Positions 35,710 to 47,443 of a DNA stretch of 64,000 bases are shown one piece after another. The stretch lies in NCBI RefSeq assembly GCF_022919175.1, contig NZ_CP095043.1:1736001-1800000 (forward strand), read 5' to 3'. The position numbers and the translations under genes are program-made. Positions within the stretch are counted from its first letter, which is position 1; every line of letters starts with the position of its first letter. This DNA comes from Leucobacter rhizosphaerae (GTDB lineage: Bacteria; Actinomycetota; Actinomycetes; Actinomycetales; Microbacteriaceae). A model generated the notes under the pieces. The model did not search any database, was not told where the DNA came from, and was given only the letters and a program-made list of their open reading frames with translations.

Positions 35710-36588
35710 CTACCGCCCCTGCCAGTCCGCGAGGCTCACCGGGTCGTCGGTCACGACGAGGTCCATGCCCGCCTCGGCGGCCTGCTGCCAGCGACGCTCC
35801 TTGTTGAGCGTGTAAACGAGGGTGCCGATGCCGAGCGGCCGCATCTGCTCGACGAGCTCGGGGCGGCGGTCGAAGAGCTTCGTGCGCGCCCCGACCGCGG
35901 ACACCTGCAGCGCGACGGCCTGATCCACCGCGGCCTGATCCCACTCCCGGGTGAGCATGACCCGGGCGAACTCGGGTGCGGTCTCGCGGAGCATCTCCAG
36001 GGTCGGGAGCTCGAAGGACTGCAGCGCCACCCGGTTCACCAGGTAGTGCGAGCGCAGGAACTCGACGAGCGACGCAACCTGCTCGGGCTGCCAGACGCCC
36101 TTCAGCTCCACGAGGGCCCGGGTGGTCGTGGGTTCGAGCACCGCGACGAACTCCTCGAGCGTGGGCACGCGCTCGCCCGCGAACTCCGGCCCGAACCAGC
36201 TTCCGGCGTCCAGCGCCTGGATCTCGGCGAGGGTGTGCGCGGCGACCGGGCCGCTCCCGCTCGTCGTGCGGTCGAGCGTGGGATCGTGCATGAGGATCGG
36301 CACGCCGTCGGCGGTGACCTGCACGTCGGTCTCGACGAACTCGACGTCCTGCTCGAACGCGACGCGCATGGCGGTCAGCGTGTTCTCCGGGGCGATCGCG
36401 GCGGCACCGCGATGCGAGACGATTCCCACGACCCCCTCGCGATGCAGGGCGCCGTGGAGCTGCATCACACTCGCCGCGGCGGCGTGCGGATTCGTCGCGA
36501 CGATGACGAACAGCAGGGTGACGAGGATCCAGGCGAGCAGGGCCGAGCGGAGCGCGATGCTCTCGCGATGCACCCGTCTCGCTCCCAT
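35710..36588 (-). CDS. Membrane-anchored glycerophosphodiester phosphodiesterase
   Basis: 292 residues. One N-terminal membrane helix (about residues 15-35) is followed by the GDPD TIM barrel. SHRGAAAIAPENTL provides the catalytic His and metal Glu, VETDVQVTADGVPILMHDPTLDRT the second His, and ALVELKG the further metal-site Glu. It hydrolyses glycerophosphodiesters to glycerol-3-phosphate and alcohols, probably at the outer face. ATG 36588 has GGGGGTG before it. Confidence 0.87.
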   Translation of the reverse strand: MGARRVHRESIALRSALLAWILVTLLFVIVATNPHAAAASVMQLHGALHREGVVGIVSHRGAAAIAPENTLTAMRVAFEQDVEFVETDVQVTADGVPILMHDPTLDRTTSGSGPVAAHTLAEIQALDAGSWFGPEFAGERVPTLEEFVAVLEPTTTRALVELKGVWQPEQVASLVEFLRSHYLVNRVALQSFELPTLEMLRETAPEFARVMLTREWDQAAVDQAVALQVSAVGARTKLFDRRPELVEQMRPLGIGTLVYTLNKERRWQQAAEAGMDLVVTDDPVSLADWQGR

Positions 36589-36714
36589 CCGACACCCCCT
36601 TCGTCGCCGGATCGCGCCTCGCGACCCTGCGTGGTGCCCCACAGCCTAGCGGATTCCGTTACCGTTTTGTGACATTTCAGATCGCTGTTCCATCGCAGGT
36701 GCGCGGCGCACGAC

Positions 36715-36760
36715 GAACGCCCGCGCGTCCGCTGCTCGGGGCAGGGTCGCGCGGGCGTTC
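36715..36760 (-). terminator. Terminator-like hairpin after clpB
   Basis: GAACGCCCGCGCG (36715-36727) pairs perfectly with 36748-36760 across a 20-base loop. It lies 35 bases past the clpB stop. There is no T-run, so termination may be partial or the hairpin may protect the mRNA. Confidence 0.65.
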
Positions 36761-36794
36761 TGATCGCTCGGCGTCGGCGAATGACGCGCCAGGG

Positions 36795-39020
<2,226 letters not shown>

Positions 39021-39064
39021 AGTGCCCTCTCTGTTGCGTCTCCTCAAGCATGCAGGATCACAAA

Positions 39065-39085
39065 CTTGAGTGAATATGACTCAAG
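39065..39085. promoter_or_regulatory. Perfect HAIR operator upstream of clpB
   Basis: CTTGAGT-N7-ACTCAAG is an exact match to the HspR operator consensus. On the minus strand the upstream arm overlaps TAAACT (39084-39089), the presumed -10 box. The -35 region (TGGACC) is poor. The segment GTTCGATAAACTTGAGT is shared with the dnaK promoter. Confidence 0.92.
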
Positions 39086-39132
39086 TTTATCGAACCGCGT
39101 GCGAAAGGTCCAGAGCGGCCCCCGAAATACCC

Positions 39133-39170
39133 AGTGGCCCTCGGATTCACGAGAGAATCCGAGGGCCACT
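39133..39170 (-). terminator. Terminator after the TMEM175-like gene
   Basis: AGTGGCCCTCGGATTC (39133-39148) pairs perfectly over 16 bases with 39155-39170 around a six-base loop. It lies three bases beyond the stop of the channel gene. No long T-run follows. It also separates that gene from the clpB promoter. Confidence 0.8.
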
Positions 39171-39172
39171 CG

Positions 39173-39862
39173 TCAACCAGGGGGCCGATTGTCGGGGGGC
39201 GCGGCGCTGCCGGGGTCCGACGCCGCCTCCGCGTCCTGCGCCACCCGCTCGCTCCACCGCCCCGTGAGCTGTCCGATCACGATCAGCGACAGCCAGCTGA
39301 GCTGCGCCCAGTGCGATCCGAAGACAAACGCGACCGGCACCGACGCGAGGAACACCGCGATCTTCGCGAACACGTCGATCCGCGCGGCCCACCAGGCCGA
39401 CCGCGGCACGTCGTCGATGAGCAGTCCGCGGGCCCGGGCGATCTCCGCCGTCACGGACTGGGACAGGATCGCGAGCGCGACGTTCACGGCGTAGAGCGCC
39501 GTCGGCAACGGCATGCCGTAGAGCTCGGGATCGCTGATCCCCTGGGTCGAGAACGGCAGGAGCACGACGAACGCCACCGTCACGAGGTTGGAGATGATGA
39601 GCGTGGAGTCCATGGCGCGGAAGCGGCCGAGGAGCTGGGTGTTGCTGCGCCAGAACACCGCGATCACCACGAAGCTGATGGCGAAGCAGGTGAGCTGGTT
39701 GCCGAGCCCCGAATCCAGCAGCGCGGTGAGCGAGGTCCAGGACTTGGCCGGCGGCGGATCGAGCGACACGACCAGCACCGTGATCGCGAACCCGAAGATC
39801 GCGTCGAAGAAGCTCAGCCCGCGACCGAACTCGATGCCCTCCCGCTCGAACACTCGCCGCAC
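39173..39862 (-). CDS. TMEM175-like (DUF1211) putative potassium channel protein
   Basis: 229 residues with about six hydrophobic segments. The first helix holds LSFFDAIFGFAITVLVV, a variant of the RxxxFSDAIFAIAITLL signature of the TMEM175/DUF1211 family, which forms leak potassium channels. The second serine of the signature is Phe here. The tail is hydrophilic (AAPPDNRPPG). It is monocistronic and followed by a strong hairpin. Confidence 0.8.
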   Translation of the reverse strand: MRRVFEREGIEFGRGLSFFDAIFGFAITVLVVSLDPPPAKSWTSLTALLDSGLGNQLTCFAISFVVIAVFWRSNTQLLGRFRAMDSTLIISNLVTVAFVVLLPFSTQGISDPELYGMPLPTALYAVNVALAILSQSVTAEIARARGLLIDDVPRSAWWAARIDVFAKIAVFLASVPVAFVFGSHWAQLSWLSLIVIGQLTGRWSERVAQDAEAASDPGSAAPPDNRPPG

Positions 39863-39942
39863 CGCTGGCCCCCTTCGTCGCCCGTGCTACCGTGCGAGGC
39901 ATCGGCCCTCGCCCGAGGCCGCTCCCCCGAGAAAGGCCCGCA

Positions 39943-40776
39943 GTGAGCAGTAGTCTAGCCCCCACCATTCCGCTCATCGGCGGGGCGGCCATGCCGTCCG
40001 TCGCCCTCGGCACCTGGCCGATGGACGACACTGAAGCGGCCGCGGCGGTGGAGAGCGCCATCGGCCTGGGGTACCGCCACATCGACACCGCAGAGAACTA
40101 CGGGAACGAGCGCGGGGTCGGCGAGGGGATCCGCCGGAGCGGGGTCGACCGCTCCGAGATCTTCATCACGACGAAGTTCAACCGCGCGTGGCACAGCGTC
40201 GAGGGTGTGCGCCGCGCGTGGCAGGCGAGCACGGAGCGGCTCGGCGTCGCATATCTCGACCTGCTGCTCGTGCACTGGCCGAACCCCGACCAGGGCACCT
40301 ACGTCGACGCGGTCCGGGGTCTCCTCGCGCTGCGGGAGGAGGGCCTGATCCGCGCGCTGGGCGTGTCGAACTTCACCCCCGCGCACGTGCAGCGGCTCAC
40401 CGAGGCGGGGCTCGTGCCCGAGGTGAACCAGATCCAGCTCGATCCCGAGCACTCGCAGCGCGACGCGATCCGATGCCACCGAAAGCTCGGCATCGTCACC
40501 GAGGCCTACAGCCCGCTCGGGCGCGGCGGCGCGTTCCTGCAGGATCCGGTGATCGAGAACGCCGCTGCCGCGCACGGCCGCACCCCCGCGCAGGTGGCAC
40601 TCCGCTGGCAGATCCAGCAGGGCCACGCGGTCGCCCCGAAGTCCGCGTCGCCCGAGCGGCAGCGGGAGAACCTCGCGCTCTTCGACTTCGCCCTGACCGA
40701 CGCGGAGATGGCGTCGATCAGCGCGCTCGACGTCGGCGCGCCCGTGCAGCATCACCCCGACGAGTTCGGGCACTGA
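39943..40776 (+). CDS. Aldo/keto reductase (2,5-diketo-D-gluconate reductase-like)
   Basis: 277 residues. The tetrad is Asp and Tyr in HIDTAENYGNE, Lys in FITTKFN and His in LLLVHWPNPD, with VAPKSASPERQREN for NADPH, the AKR5 arrangement. GTG 39943 is chosen because AAAGG lies upstream; TACCGT further up is a plausible -10 box. The substrate is unknown; family members reduce aldehydes and keto-sugars. Confidence 0.88.
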   Translation: MSSSLAPTIPLIGGAAMPSVALGTWPMDDTEAAAAVESAIGLGYRHIDTAENYGNERGVGEGIRRSGVDRSEIFITTKFNRAWHSVEGVRRAWQASTERLGVAYLDLLLVHWPNPDQGTYVDAVRGLLALREEGLIRALGVSNFTPAHVQRLTEAGLVPEVNQIQLDPEHSQRDAIRCHRKLGIVTEAYSPLGRGGAFLQDPVIENAAAAHGRTPAQVALRWQIQQGHAVAPKSASPERQRENLALFDFALTDAEMASISALDVGAPVQHHPDEFGH

Positions 40777-40843
40777 GGCCGCTGAGGTCGCACCCGGACG
40801 GCGCGCACCTCAAGACCCTGATGACTCTCAGTGCCCTCGCGCC

Positions 40844-43800
40844 CTACCGCACGAGCGAGCGCAGTCGACGCAGCGCGACCGAGAGCGTTGCGAGTCCGCT
40901 CTCGTCGCCCGCCGACGCCGCGTCCATGGCCTCGCCGAGCGCGCGCCGCCCCGCGACGCCGCCCTGCTCGAGCCACGCGTCGATCCGCTCCCCCGGCGCA
41001 CCCGCGTCGGTGTGCGCGATGACCGAGGCCGTGAGCCCGATCATCACCGCGTACAGGTCGTCGCGCATGGCCGCGCGAGCCATCGACCCCCAGCGGTCGT
41101 CCTGCGGCAGCTCGGTCACGCGCGTGAGCAGGTCGTCGAACCCGATCCGCGACGACAGCCCGAAGTGCACGGCCGCGACCTCGTCGAGATCCCACTCGCT
41201 CTGCCGCGACTGCTCGATGATGTCGAGCAGTGCGAGGGAGGCCAGCAGACCCGCACCGCGGTGCGCGAGCGCCGTGGGCACCCCCGCGGCCTCGAGCTCC
41301 CGCACGCGGGCCTCGAAGCGCTCGAGGTCGCTGCCGCTCAAGAGCTCGCCCATGCGGGGCGCGAGGCGGCCGACGGATTCCCCGAAGATCTCGATCTCGG
41401 CTCCGATGTCGACGCCGTCCGCGCGGTGCTGCACGAACCAGCGGGTCGCGCGATCGAGGAGCCGTCGGAAGCTCAGGTACAGATCCGTCTGCACCTCGGT
41501 CGTCACGACGTTGTCGGTCGCCTCGACGTCCACGACGAAGCCGCGGAGGTCGAAGATCTCGCGCACCGCCACGTAGGCCCGTGCGATCTGCTCGCCCGGC
41601 GCCCCCGTCTCGTCGGCGGCGCGGTAGGCGAACGTGATGCCGCCGCGGTTGACCATCGAGTTCACGACCGAGTTCACGATGATCTCGGCGCGCAGCGGGT
41701 GGGACGCGAGGTCCGCGCCGTAGGTCTCGCGGATCGGCGCCGGGAAGTAGTCGGCGAGGGTGCGGGCGAACCACGGATCGTCGGCGAGGTCGGTGACCGC
41801 GAGGTCCGCCTTCAGCGCGAGCTTCGCGTACGCCACGAGCACCGCGAACTCGGGGCGGGTGAGGCCTCGGCGCTCGGCGATGCGGGTCTGGATCTCCGTG
41901 ACGCTCGGCAGGAACTCGAGCTCACGATCGAGCTCGCCCCGTTCCTCCAACCAGGTGATGAGCCGGGCGTGGGACGGCAGCATCGCGACGGCGTTCGCCC
42001 GCGAGTTGCCGAGCAGCACGTTCTGCTCGTAGTTGTCGCGCAGCACCTGCGTGCCGACCTCGTCGGTCATGGAGCTGAGCAGCAGATTCCGCGCTTCGCG
42101 GTCGAGCCGGCCGTCGCGGGCCACCCCGCCGAGCAGGATCTTGATGTTCACCTCGCGGTCGGAGGTGCCGACGCCCGCCGAGTTGTCGATCGCGTCGGTG
42201 TTGATGCTGACACCCGACAGCGCGGCCTCGATGCGGCCCCGCTGGCTGACGCCGAGGTTGCCGCCCTCGCCGACGACCCGCACGCGCAACTCATTGCCGT
42301 TCACGCGGATCGCATCGTTGCCGCGGTCGCCGATCTCGGCGTTCGTCTCCGTGCTCGCCTTGATGTATGTGCCGATACCGCCGTTCCAGACCAGGTCGAC
42401 GGGGGCGAGCAGCACGGCCTTCTTGAGCTCCGCGGGGGTGAGCGAGGACACTCCCGCGCCGAGCCCGAGCGCCTCCGCCATCTCGGGGCTCACCGGGATC
42501 GACTTCGCGCTCAGCGGGAAGACCCCGCCGCCCGCGGAGATGAGCGCGCGATCGTAGTCGTCCCACGACGAGCCCGGGAGCTCGAACAGCCGGGTCCGCT
42601 CCGCGAACGAGACGGCCGCCTCCGGCTGCGGATCGACGAAGACGTGGCGGTGGTCGAATGCCGCGACGAGCCGGATGTGCTCCGAGCGCAGCATGCCGTT
42701 GCCGAAGACGTCGCCGGACATGTCGCCGACGCCGACGACGGTGAAGTCCTCGGTCTGGGTGTCGTGCCCGAGCTCGCGGAAGTGCCGCTTCACCGACTCC
42801 CACGCACCGCGGGCCGTGATGCCCATGCCCTTGTGGTCGTAGCCCGCCGAGCCGCCCGAGGCGAAGGCGTCGTCGAGCCAGAAGCCGAACTCCTCCGAGA
42901 TCCCGTTCGCGATGTCGGAGAACGAGGCCGTGCCCTTGTCGGCCGCGACGACGAGGTAGGAGTCGTCGCCGTCTCGGCGCACGACGCGCTCCGGCGGAAC
43001 GATGTCGGTGCCCTCGCGATTGTCGGTGACGTCGAGCAGGCCGCGGATGAACGTGCGGTACGCCGACTTGCCGCCCTCGAGCCAGGCCGCACGATCGCTC
43101 GCCGGCGGCAGCTGCTTCGCGAAGAACCCGCCCTTCGACCCCGTCGGCACGATCACGGCGTTCTTCACCATCTGCGCCTTGACCAGGCCGAGCACCTCGG
43201 TGCGGAAGTCCTCCCGGCGGTCGCTCCAGCGGAGTCCACCACGGGCGACCTTGCCGAAGCGCAGGTGCACCCCCTCGACCTCGGGCGAGTAGACCCAGAT
43301 CTCGGCCATCGGGTGCGGCTTCGGCAACCCGGGCACCCGTGCGCAGTCGAGCTTCATCGAGACCCAGGGCTTCACCGAGCCGTCCTCGCGGCGCTGGTAG
43401 AAGTTCGTGCGCCAGGTCGCGTCGATGACTCCGACGATCGAGCGCAGGATCCGATCGTGGTCGAGGCTCGACACCGTGTCGAGGTCCTGGAGCAGCGAGG
43501 CGCGGAGGTCGGCGACCTGGGAGTCGCGGTCACCGCTGAGGTCGGGATCGAAGCTCGCCTCGAACAGCCGCACGAGGTCGGCGGCGATGCCGGCGTTCGC
43601 GATCAGCGCCTGGTCGATGTACTCGACCGAGAACGAGGAACCGGTCTGCCGCAGGTACATGCTGATGGCGCGGAGGATCACGATCCGGCGCCAGTCGAGG
43701 TCGCCGAGCAGCACGAGGGCGTTCAGCCGGTCGCTCTCGGCGGCGCCGGTCCAGACCGCCCGGAAGGCGTCCTCGAACGTGCGGCCCCACTCCGGGTCGC

Positions 43801-45622
43801 CCCACACCGAGACGTCGGGCGCGATGAGTCCGAAGTCGGAGATGTGCATGGTGCCGCCGTCCGCGAGCTGCACGGTGTACGGGCGCTCGTCGACCACGTC
43901 GACGCCGAGGTCCGTGAGGATCGGCAGGATCTCGGTCAGCGGATACTGCTCGCGCGAGACCACCGTGAGCACCCGCTTGGCCGCGTCGGAGGCCTCCGGG
44001 GTGTACAGGTGGACCGCGAAGTCGTTCTCGTCGGTGACGCTCTCGAGCAGCGAGATGTCGCCGATCGCCTCCTCCGGCGTCACGTCCTCCTTGTAGGCCT
44101 CGGGGAAGCCGTCGCCGTACTGCCCGAGCACGTGCGCCGCCTCCTCCTCGCCGAAGGCCGTGTGGAGGGCGTCGACGAGCCCCTCCTGCCAGCTGCGGAT
44201 GGCCTCCTCGAGCTGCGGCTGCAGCTCGGCCTCGTCGACCTCCGGCACGGAGGTGCCCTTCGGCACGCGCACCACGAAGTGCAGCTGGGCGAGCGGGGAA
44301 TCCCCGACCCGGGTCGTGTGGTCGACCTGCTCCGCGCCGAAGACGGTGCGCAGCAGGCCCTCGATCCGGAGCCGCACGGTGGTGTTGTACCGATCCTTCG
44401 GCAGGAACACGAGCGCCGACACGAAGCGGCCGAACTCGTCGCGGCGGAGGAAGATGCGCGCCCGACGGCGCTCGCGCAGCCGGCTCACCTCGACGGCGAC
44501 CTCGAGCAGGTGCTCCGGCGAGTCCTGGAAGAGCTCGTCGCGCGGGTACTGCTCGAGGATCTGGAGCAGGTCCTTGCCCGAGTGCGACGTTGGCGCGTGA
44601 CCGGAGGCGTCGAGCACAGCACGCACCTTCGCGGCGACGATCGGGAGGGTGAGCACCGAGGCTGCGTAGGCGACCGAGGTGAACATGCCGAGGAAGCGCC
44701 GCTCGCCCACCACATTGCCGGCCTCGTCGAAGGTGCGGAGCCCGATGTAGTCGAGGTAGACGTCGCGGTGCACCGTGGCGCGCGAGTTCGCCTTCGTGAC
44801 CGTCAGCAGCCGCGGGTCGCGGGCGCTCCGCTGCGCCTCGGGGCGCAGGTGGGCGACGGCGGAGGAGGACTTCCGCAGGATCCCGAGCCCGGTGCGCGGC
44901 AGGGGTCGGAGCACGTCCTCACCGTGTTCGTCCGTCTCGAGAGCGTGATCGCGGTAGCCGAGGAACGTGAAGTTGTCCTCGGCGAGCCAGTTCAGGAACT
45001 CGATCGTCCGCGTGACCTCCTCCGCGTCGACCGTCGGCGGCGCCGAGGTGCGCAGGTCGGTCACGATGTCGAGGCAGGCGCGGCGCATCGCGCGCCAGTC
45101 GTCCACCGAGGCGTGCACGTCCCCGAGCACCTTCTGCAGGCGCTGCTCGAGCTCGGATCGCGCCTCCTCGGTCGGCACCCGGTCGATCTCGAGATGGATC
45201 CAGGACTCCAGCTCACCGCCGGGCGCGTTCACCTGGAGCAGGGTCCCGTCCTCCTCGCGGCTGACGGACACCACGGGGTGCATGAGCAGGTGCACGGTCA
45301 GGCCCGCGCGGGCCACCGCAGCCGCAACGGAGTCGACCAGGAAGGGCGTGTCGGCGGTGCAGATGTTCAGGATCGTGCGCCGGGAGGTCCAGCCGTCCTC
45401 GCGGAGCGTCGGGGTGAACACCGATACCAGCGTCTCGTCCGCCGCGCGACGCGACGCGAGCGTGCGCATGGAGAGCGCGGCGCCGATGATGTCGCGGGGC
45501 TCGCGCTCCGCCAGATCCTCCGCGTCGACCTGAGCGATGAGCCGCTCGAGGCCCGGCCGGAGCTCGGGATCCACCGCCTGGAGCGCATCCTGCAGGGCTG
45601 TGATTACGATGGCACTGGTCAT
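40844..45622 (-). CDS. gdhB: NAD-dependent glutamate dehydrogenase, large (about 180 kDa) type
   Basis: 1,592 residues, the size and order of the large NAD-GDH class. A long N-terminal ACT-like region (SVAAAVARAGLTVHLLMHPVVSV) leads to the catalytic core. This has GSKGGFFAKQLPP with the substrate lysine and VGVGDMSGDVFGNGML for NAD, and a helical C-terminus (MVNRGGITFAYRAADETG) follows. It deaminates glutamate to 2-oxoglutarate. ATG 45622 is preferred over 45640 because AGGA lies 12 bases before it and the first six residues of the longer form are unlike the family. It is monocistronic. The long opposite-strand frame is a composition artefact. Confidence 0.93.
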   Translation of the reverse strand: MTSAIVITALQDALQAVDPELRPGLERLIAQVDAEDLAEREPRDIIGAALSMRTLASRRAADETLVSVFTPTLREDGWTSRRTILNICTADTPFLVDSVAAAVARAGLTVHLLMHPVVSVSREEDGTLLQVNAPGGELESWIHLEIDRVPTEEARSELEQRLQKVLGDVHASVDDWRAMRRACLDIVTDLRTSAPPTVDAEEVTRTIEFLNWLAEDNFTFLGYRDHALETDEHGEDVLRPLPRTGLGILRKSSSAVAHLRPEAQRSARDPRLLTVTKANSRATVHRDVYLDYIGLRTFDEAGNVVGERRFLGMFTSVAYAASVLTLPIVAAKVRAVLDASGHAPTSHSGKDLLQILEQYPRDELFQDSPEHLLEVAVEVSRLRERRRARIFLRRDEFGRFVSALVFLPKDRYNTTVRLRIEGLLRTVFGAEQVDHTTRVGDSPLAQLHFVVRVPKGTSVPEVDEAELQPQLEEAIRSWQEGLVDALHTAFGEEEAAHVLGQYGDGFPEAYKEDVTPEEAIGDISLLESVTDENDFAVHLYTPEASDAAKRVLTVVSREQYPLTEILPILTDLGVDVVDERPYTVQLADGGTMHISDFGLIAPDVSVWGDPEWGRTFEDAFRAVWTGAAESDRLNALVLLGDLDWRRIVILRAISMYLRQTGSSFSVEYIDQALIANAGIAADLVRLFEASFDPDLSGDRDSQVADLRASLLQDLDTVSSLDHDRILRSIVGVIDATWRTNFYQRREDGSVKPWVSMKLDCARVPGLPKPHPMAEIWVYSPEVEGVHLRFGKVARGGLRWSDRREDFRTEVLGLVKAQMVKNAVIVPTGSKGGFFAKQLPPASDRAAWLEGGKSAYRTFIRGLLDVTDNREGTDIVPPERVVRRDGDDSYLVVAADKGTASFSDIANGISEEFGFWLDDAFASGGSAGYDHKGMGITARGAWESVKRHFRELGHDTQTEDFTVVGVGDMSGDVFGNGMLRSEHIRLVAAFDHRHVFVDPQPEAAVSFAERTRLFELPGSSWDDYDRALISAGGGVFPLSAKSIPVSPEMAEALGLGAGVSSLTPAELKKAVLLAPVDLVWNGGIGTYIKASTETNAEIGDRGNDAIRVNGNELRVRVVGEGGNLGVSQRGRIEAALSGVSINTDAIDNSAGVGTSDREVNIKILLGGVARDGRLDREARNLLLSSMTDEVGTQVLRDNYEQNVLLGNSRANAVAMLPSHARLITWLEERGELDRELEFLPSVTEIQTRIAERRGLTRPEFAVLVAYAKLALKADLAVTDLADDPWFARTLADYFPAPIRETYGADLASHPLRAEIIVNSVVNSMVNRGGITFAYRAADETGAPGEQIARAYVAVREIFDLRGFVVDVEATDNVVTTEVQTDLYLSFRRLLDRATRWFVQHRADGVDIGAEIEIFGESVGRLAPRMGELLSGSDLERFEARVRELEAAGVPTALAHRGAGLLASLALLDIIEQSRQSEWDLDEVAAVHFGLSSRIGFDDLLTRVTELPQDDRWGSMARAAMRDDLYAVMIGLTASVIAHTDAGAPGERIDAWLEQGGVAGRRALGEAMDAASAGDESGLATLSVALRRLRSLVR

Positions 45623-45798
45623 GAACCTGTACGTCCTCATTCTGGCGTCTGTGCGAGCGTTCGCTCCGATACGCGTCCATCCTAGGCCGCATTCACACGC
45701 GGTTCACCCCGCAGTCCGAGGGGATGTCTGGACCCCTCCATCCGATCGAGCGATACGCTGGATTCGGATCATTTCCGACCGCCGAAAGAAAGCACCGC

Positions 45799-46566
45799 AT
45801 GTCTCAGATCGCTCTTGTCCGCCAGCCCAGCTCACTGCTCGACGACGGGATCGTCGACCACATCGAGAAGGTCGCCGTCGACCTGCCCCGGGCGCAGGAG
45901 CAGTGGCGCGGGTACGTGGACGCGCTGCAGGCCCACGGCTGGAAGACGATCGAGGTCGACCCCGCCGACGACTGCCCCGACTCCGTGTTCGTCGAGGACA
46001 CGGTCGTGATGTTCCGCAACGTCGCCGTGATCAGCCGCCCCGGCGCCGACAGCCGGAAGCCCGAGGTCGACGGCACCCGCCGCGCACTCCAGGCGCTCGG
46101 CTGCCCCATCGCCGAGATCCAGGCGCCCGGCACGCTCGACGGCGGTGACGTGCTGAAGGTCGGCGACACCGTGTACGTCGGCCGCGGCGGCCGCACGAAC
46201 GCGGAGGGCGTCGCGCAGCTGCGCCGGATCCTCGCCCCGCTCGGCGGCACCGTCGTCGCCGTGCCCGTGACCAAGGTGCTGCACCTGAAGACGGCCGTGA
46301 CCGCGCTGCCCGATGGCACCGTGATCGGGTACCCCGAGTTCGTCGACCAGCCCAGCCTCTTCGGCCGCTTCCTGCCGGTGCCCGAGCCCCACGGTACGGC
46401 CGTGGTGTGCCTGAGCGACTCGGAGCTGCTCATCTCCGCATCGGCCCCGAAGACCGCGGCGCTCCTCCGCGACCTCGGCTACGGGGTGACCGAGGTCGAG
46501 ATCTCCGAGTACGAGAAGCTCGAGGGCTGCCCCACCTGCCTCTCGGTGCGGGTGCGCGCGCTGTAG
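45799..46566 (+). CDS. ddaH: Dimethylarginine dimethylaminohydrolase-like amidinohydrolase
   Basis: 255 residues with the pentein fold. DSVFVEDTVVMF carries the guanidinium-binding acidic residues, KVLHLKTAVTALPDG the catalytic His, and GCPTCLSVRVR near the end the nucleophilic Cys. These are the DDAH positions. It hydrolyses N-methylated arginine to citrulline and methylamines; some homologues act on other guanidines. ATG 45799 follows GAAAGAAAG. It ends one base before the convergent PaaX-type gene. Confidence 0.87.
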   Translation: MSQIALVRQPSSLLDDGIVDHIEKVAVDLPRAQEQWRGYVDALQAHGWKTIEVDPADDCPDSVFVEDTVVMFRNVAVISRPGADSRKPEVDGTRRALQALGCPIAEIQAPGTLDGGDVLKVGDTVYVGRGGRTNAEGVAQLRRILAPLGGTVVAVPVTKVLHLKTAVTALPDGTVIGYPEFVDQPSLFGRFLPVPEPHGTAVVCLSDSELLISASAPKTAALLRDLGYGVTEVEISEYEKLEGCPTCLSVRVRAL

Positions 46567-46567
46567 T

Positions 46568-47443
46568 TCAGGCGCTGGCGACTTCGGCCCCGTGCCGGTC
46601 GAGGATCGCCGCCACCGCGTCCCGGGTCGCCGCGTGCAGCGCGCGGAACAGCTCGCCGCTGCGCGCGCCCGGCCAGTCCGGCGGCAGCAGGGCGTCGGGC
46701 AGGCCGGGATCGAGGTAGGGGATCGGTCGCCAGGCGTCGAGCGCCCGGATCCAGAGCCCGAACCGCACCGCCGAATCCGGTTCCGCGGCGCAGTGCGCGA
46801 GGGTCGCTGAGTGCGCCTCGAGGAAGTCGTCGTGCAGGGCCCGCAACGCGTCGAGATCCCACCACTCGCGCGCCAGGGCGCTCCCCGACACCCCGGCGTT
46901 CTGGATGCCCTGCACCGTGAAGAGGGTCACCTGCGCGGTCAGCGCCAAATCCTGCACGATCTCCTCGAGCTCGGCGCGCAGGTAGTCGGGCACGATCCAG
47001 AGTGCCGGCGACACGTTGCCCGCGCCGATCCACGACAGGCGCTGGCGGAACTGGTGGCGGAGGCTGCGCTGCTCCTCGGGGATGCTGAAGGAGATCAGGC
47101 ACCAGGGATCGCCGTTCCGCATCGAACGCTGCCCGTAGATGCGCCGATCGCCGCGGGCGAGGAGCCACGCGCCATCCGGCGTCAGCGCGTACCCCGCTCG
47201 GCCGTCGCGGCGCTCGGCCACGAGCAGCCCCTTGCCCTTCACGCGCGTGAGGGCCGTGCGCGTGCGATTCGCGGGCACTCCCGCGGCCTCCATCAGCTCG
47301 ACGCAGGTTGCGGTCGAGAGCCAGCCCCCGCAGGCGCGGATCGCGACGCCGACGACCGTGCGGATCAGCGAGTTCGCGCTGCCGGGCCGGGAGGCGAGGT
47401 CGTCGAGCACATGCACGCGGCCCATTGTAGGCGCAGCGGTCAT
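46568..47443 (-). CDS. PaaX-family transcriptional regulator
   Basis: 291 residues. The N-terminal winged helix (STATCVELMEAAGVPANRTRTALTRVKGKGLL) is followed by the Cas2-like PaaX central domain (DPWCLISFSIPEEQR...LSWIGAGNVSPALWIVP) and the PaaX_C helical part. PaaX repressors bind an aryl-CoA. As last gene of the kynurenine block, an anthraniloyl-CoA-type effector is plausible but unproven. ATG 47443 overlaps the preceding stop (ATGA). A GTG at 47416 with TACAAT seven bases upstream could be a second, leaderless start. Confidence 0.85.
   Translation of the reverse strand: MTAAPTMGRVHVLDDLASRPGSANSLIRTVVGVAIRACGGWLSTATCVELMEAAGVPANRTRTALTRVKGKGLLVAERRDGRAGYALTPDGAWLLARGDRRIYGQRSMRNGDPWCLISFSIPEEQRSLRHQFRQRLSWIGAGNVSPALWIVPDYLRAELEEIVQDLALTAQVTLFTVQGIQNAGVSGSALAREWWDLDALRALHDDFLEAHSATLAHCAAEPDSAVRFGLWIRALDAWRPIPYLDPGLPDALLPPDWPGARSGELFRALHAATRDAVAAILDRHGAEVASA

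Noticed and set aside
41012..45685. Very long open frame (1,557 codons) on the plus strand opposite the glutamate dehydrogenase gene
   Set aside because: It is the mirror of a high-GC gene with strong third-position bias. The translation is rich in Arg, Val, Asp and Glu with no domain motifs, while the minus strand gives a complete NAD-GDH.
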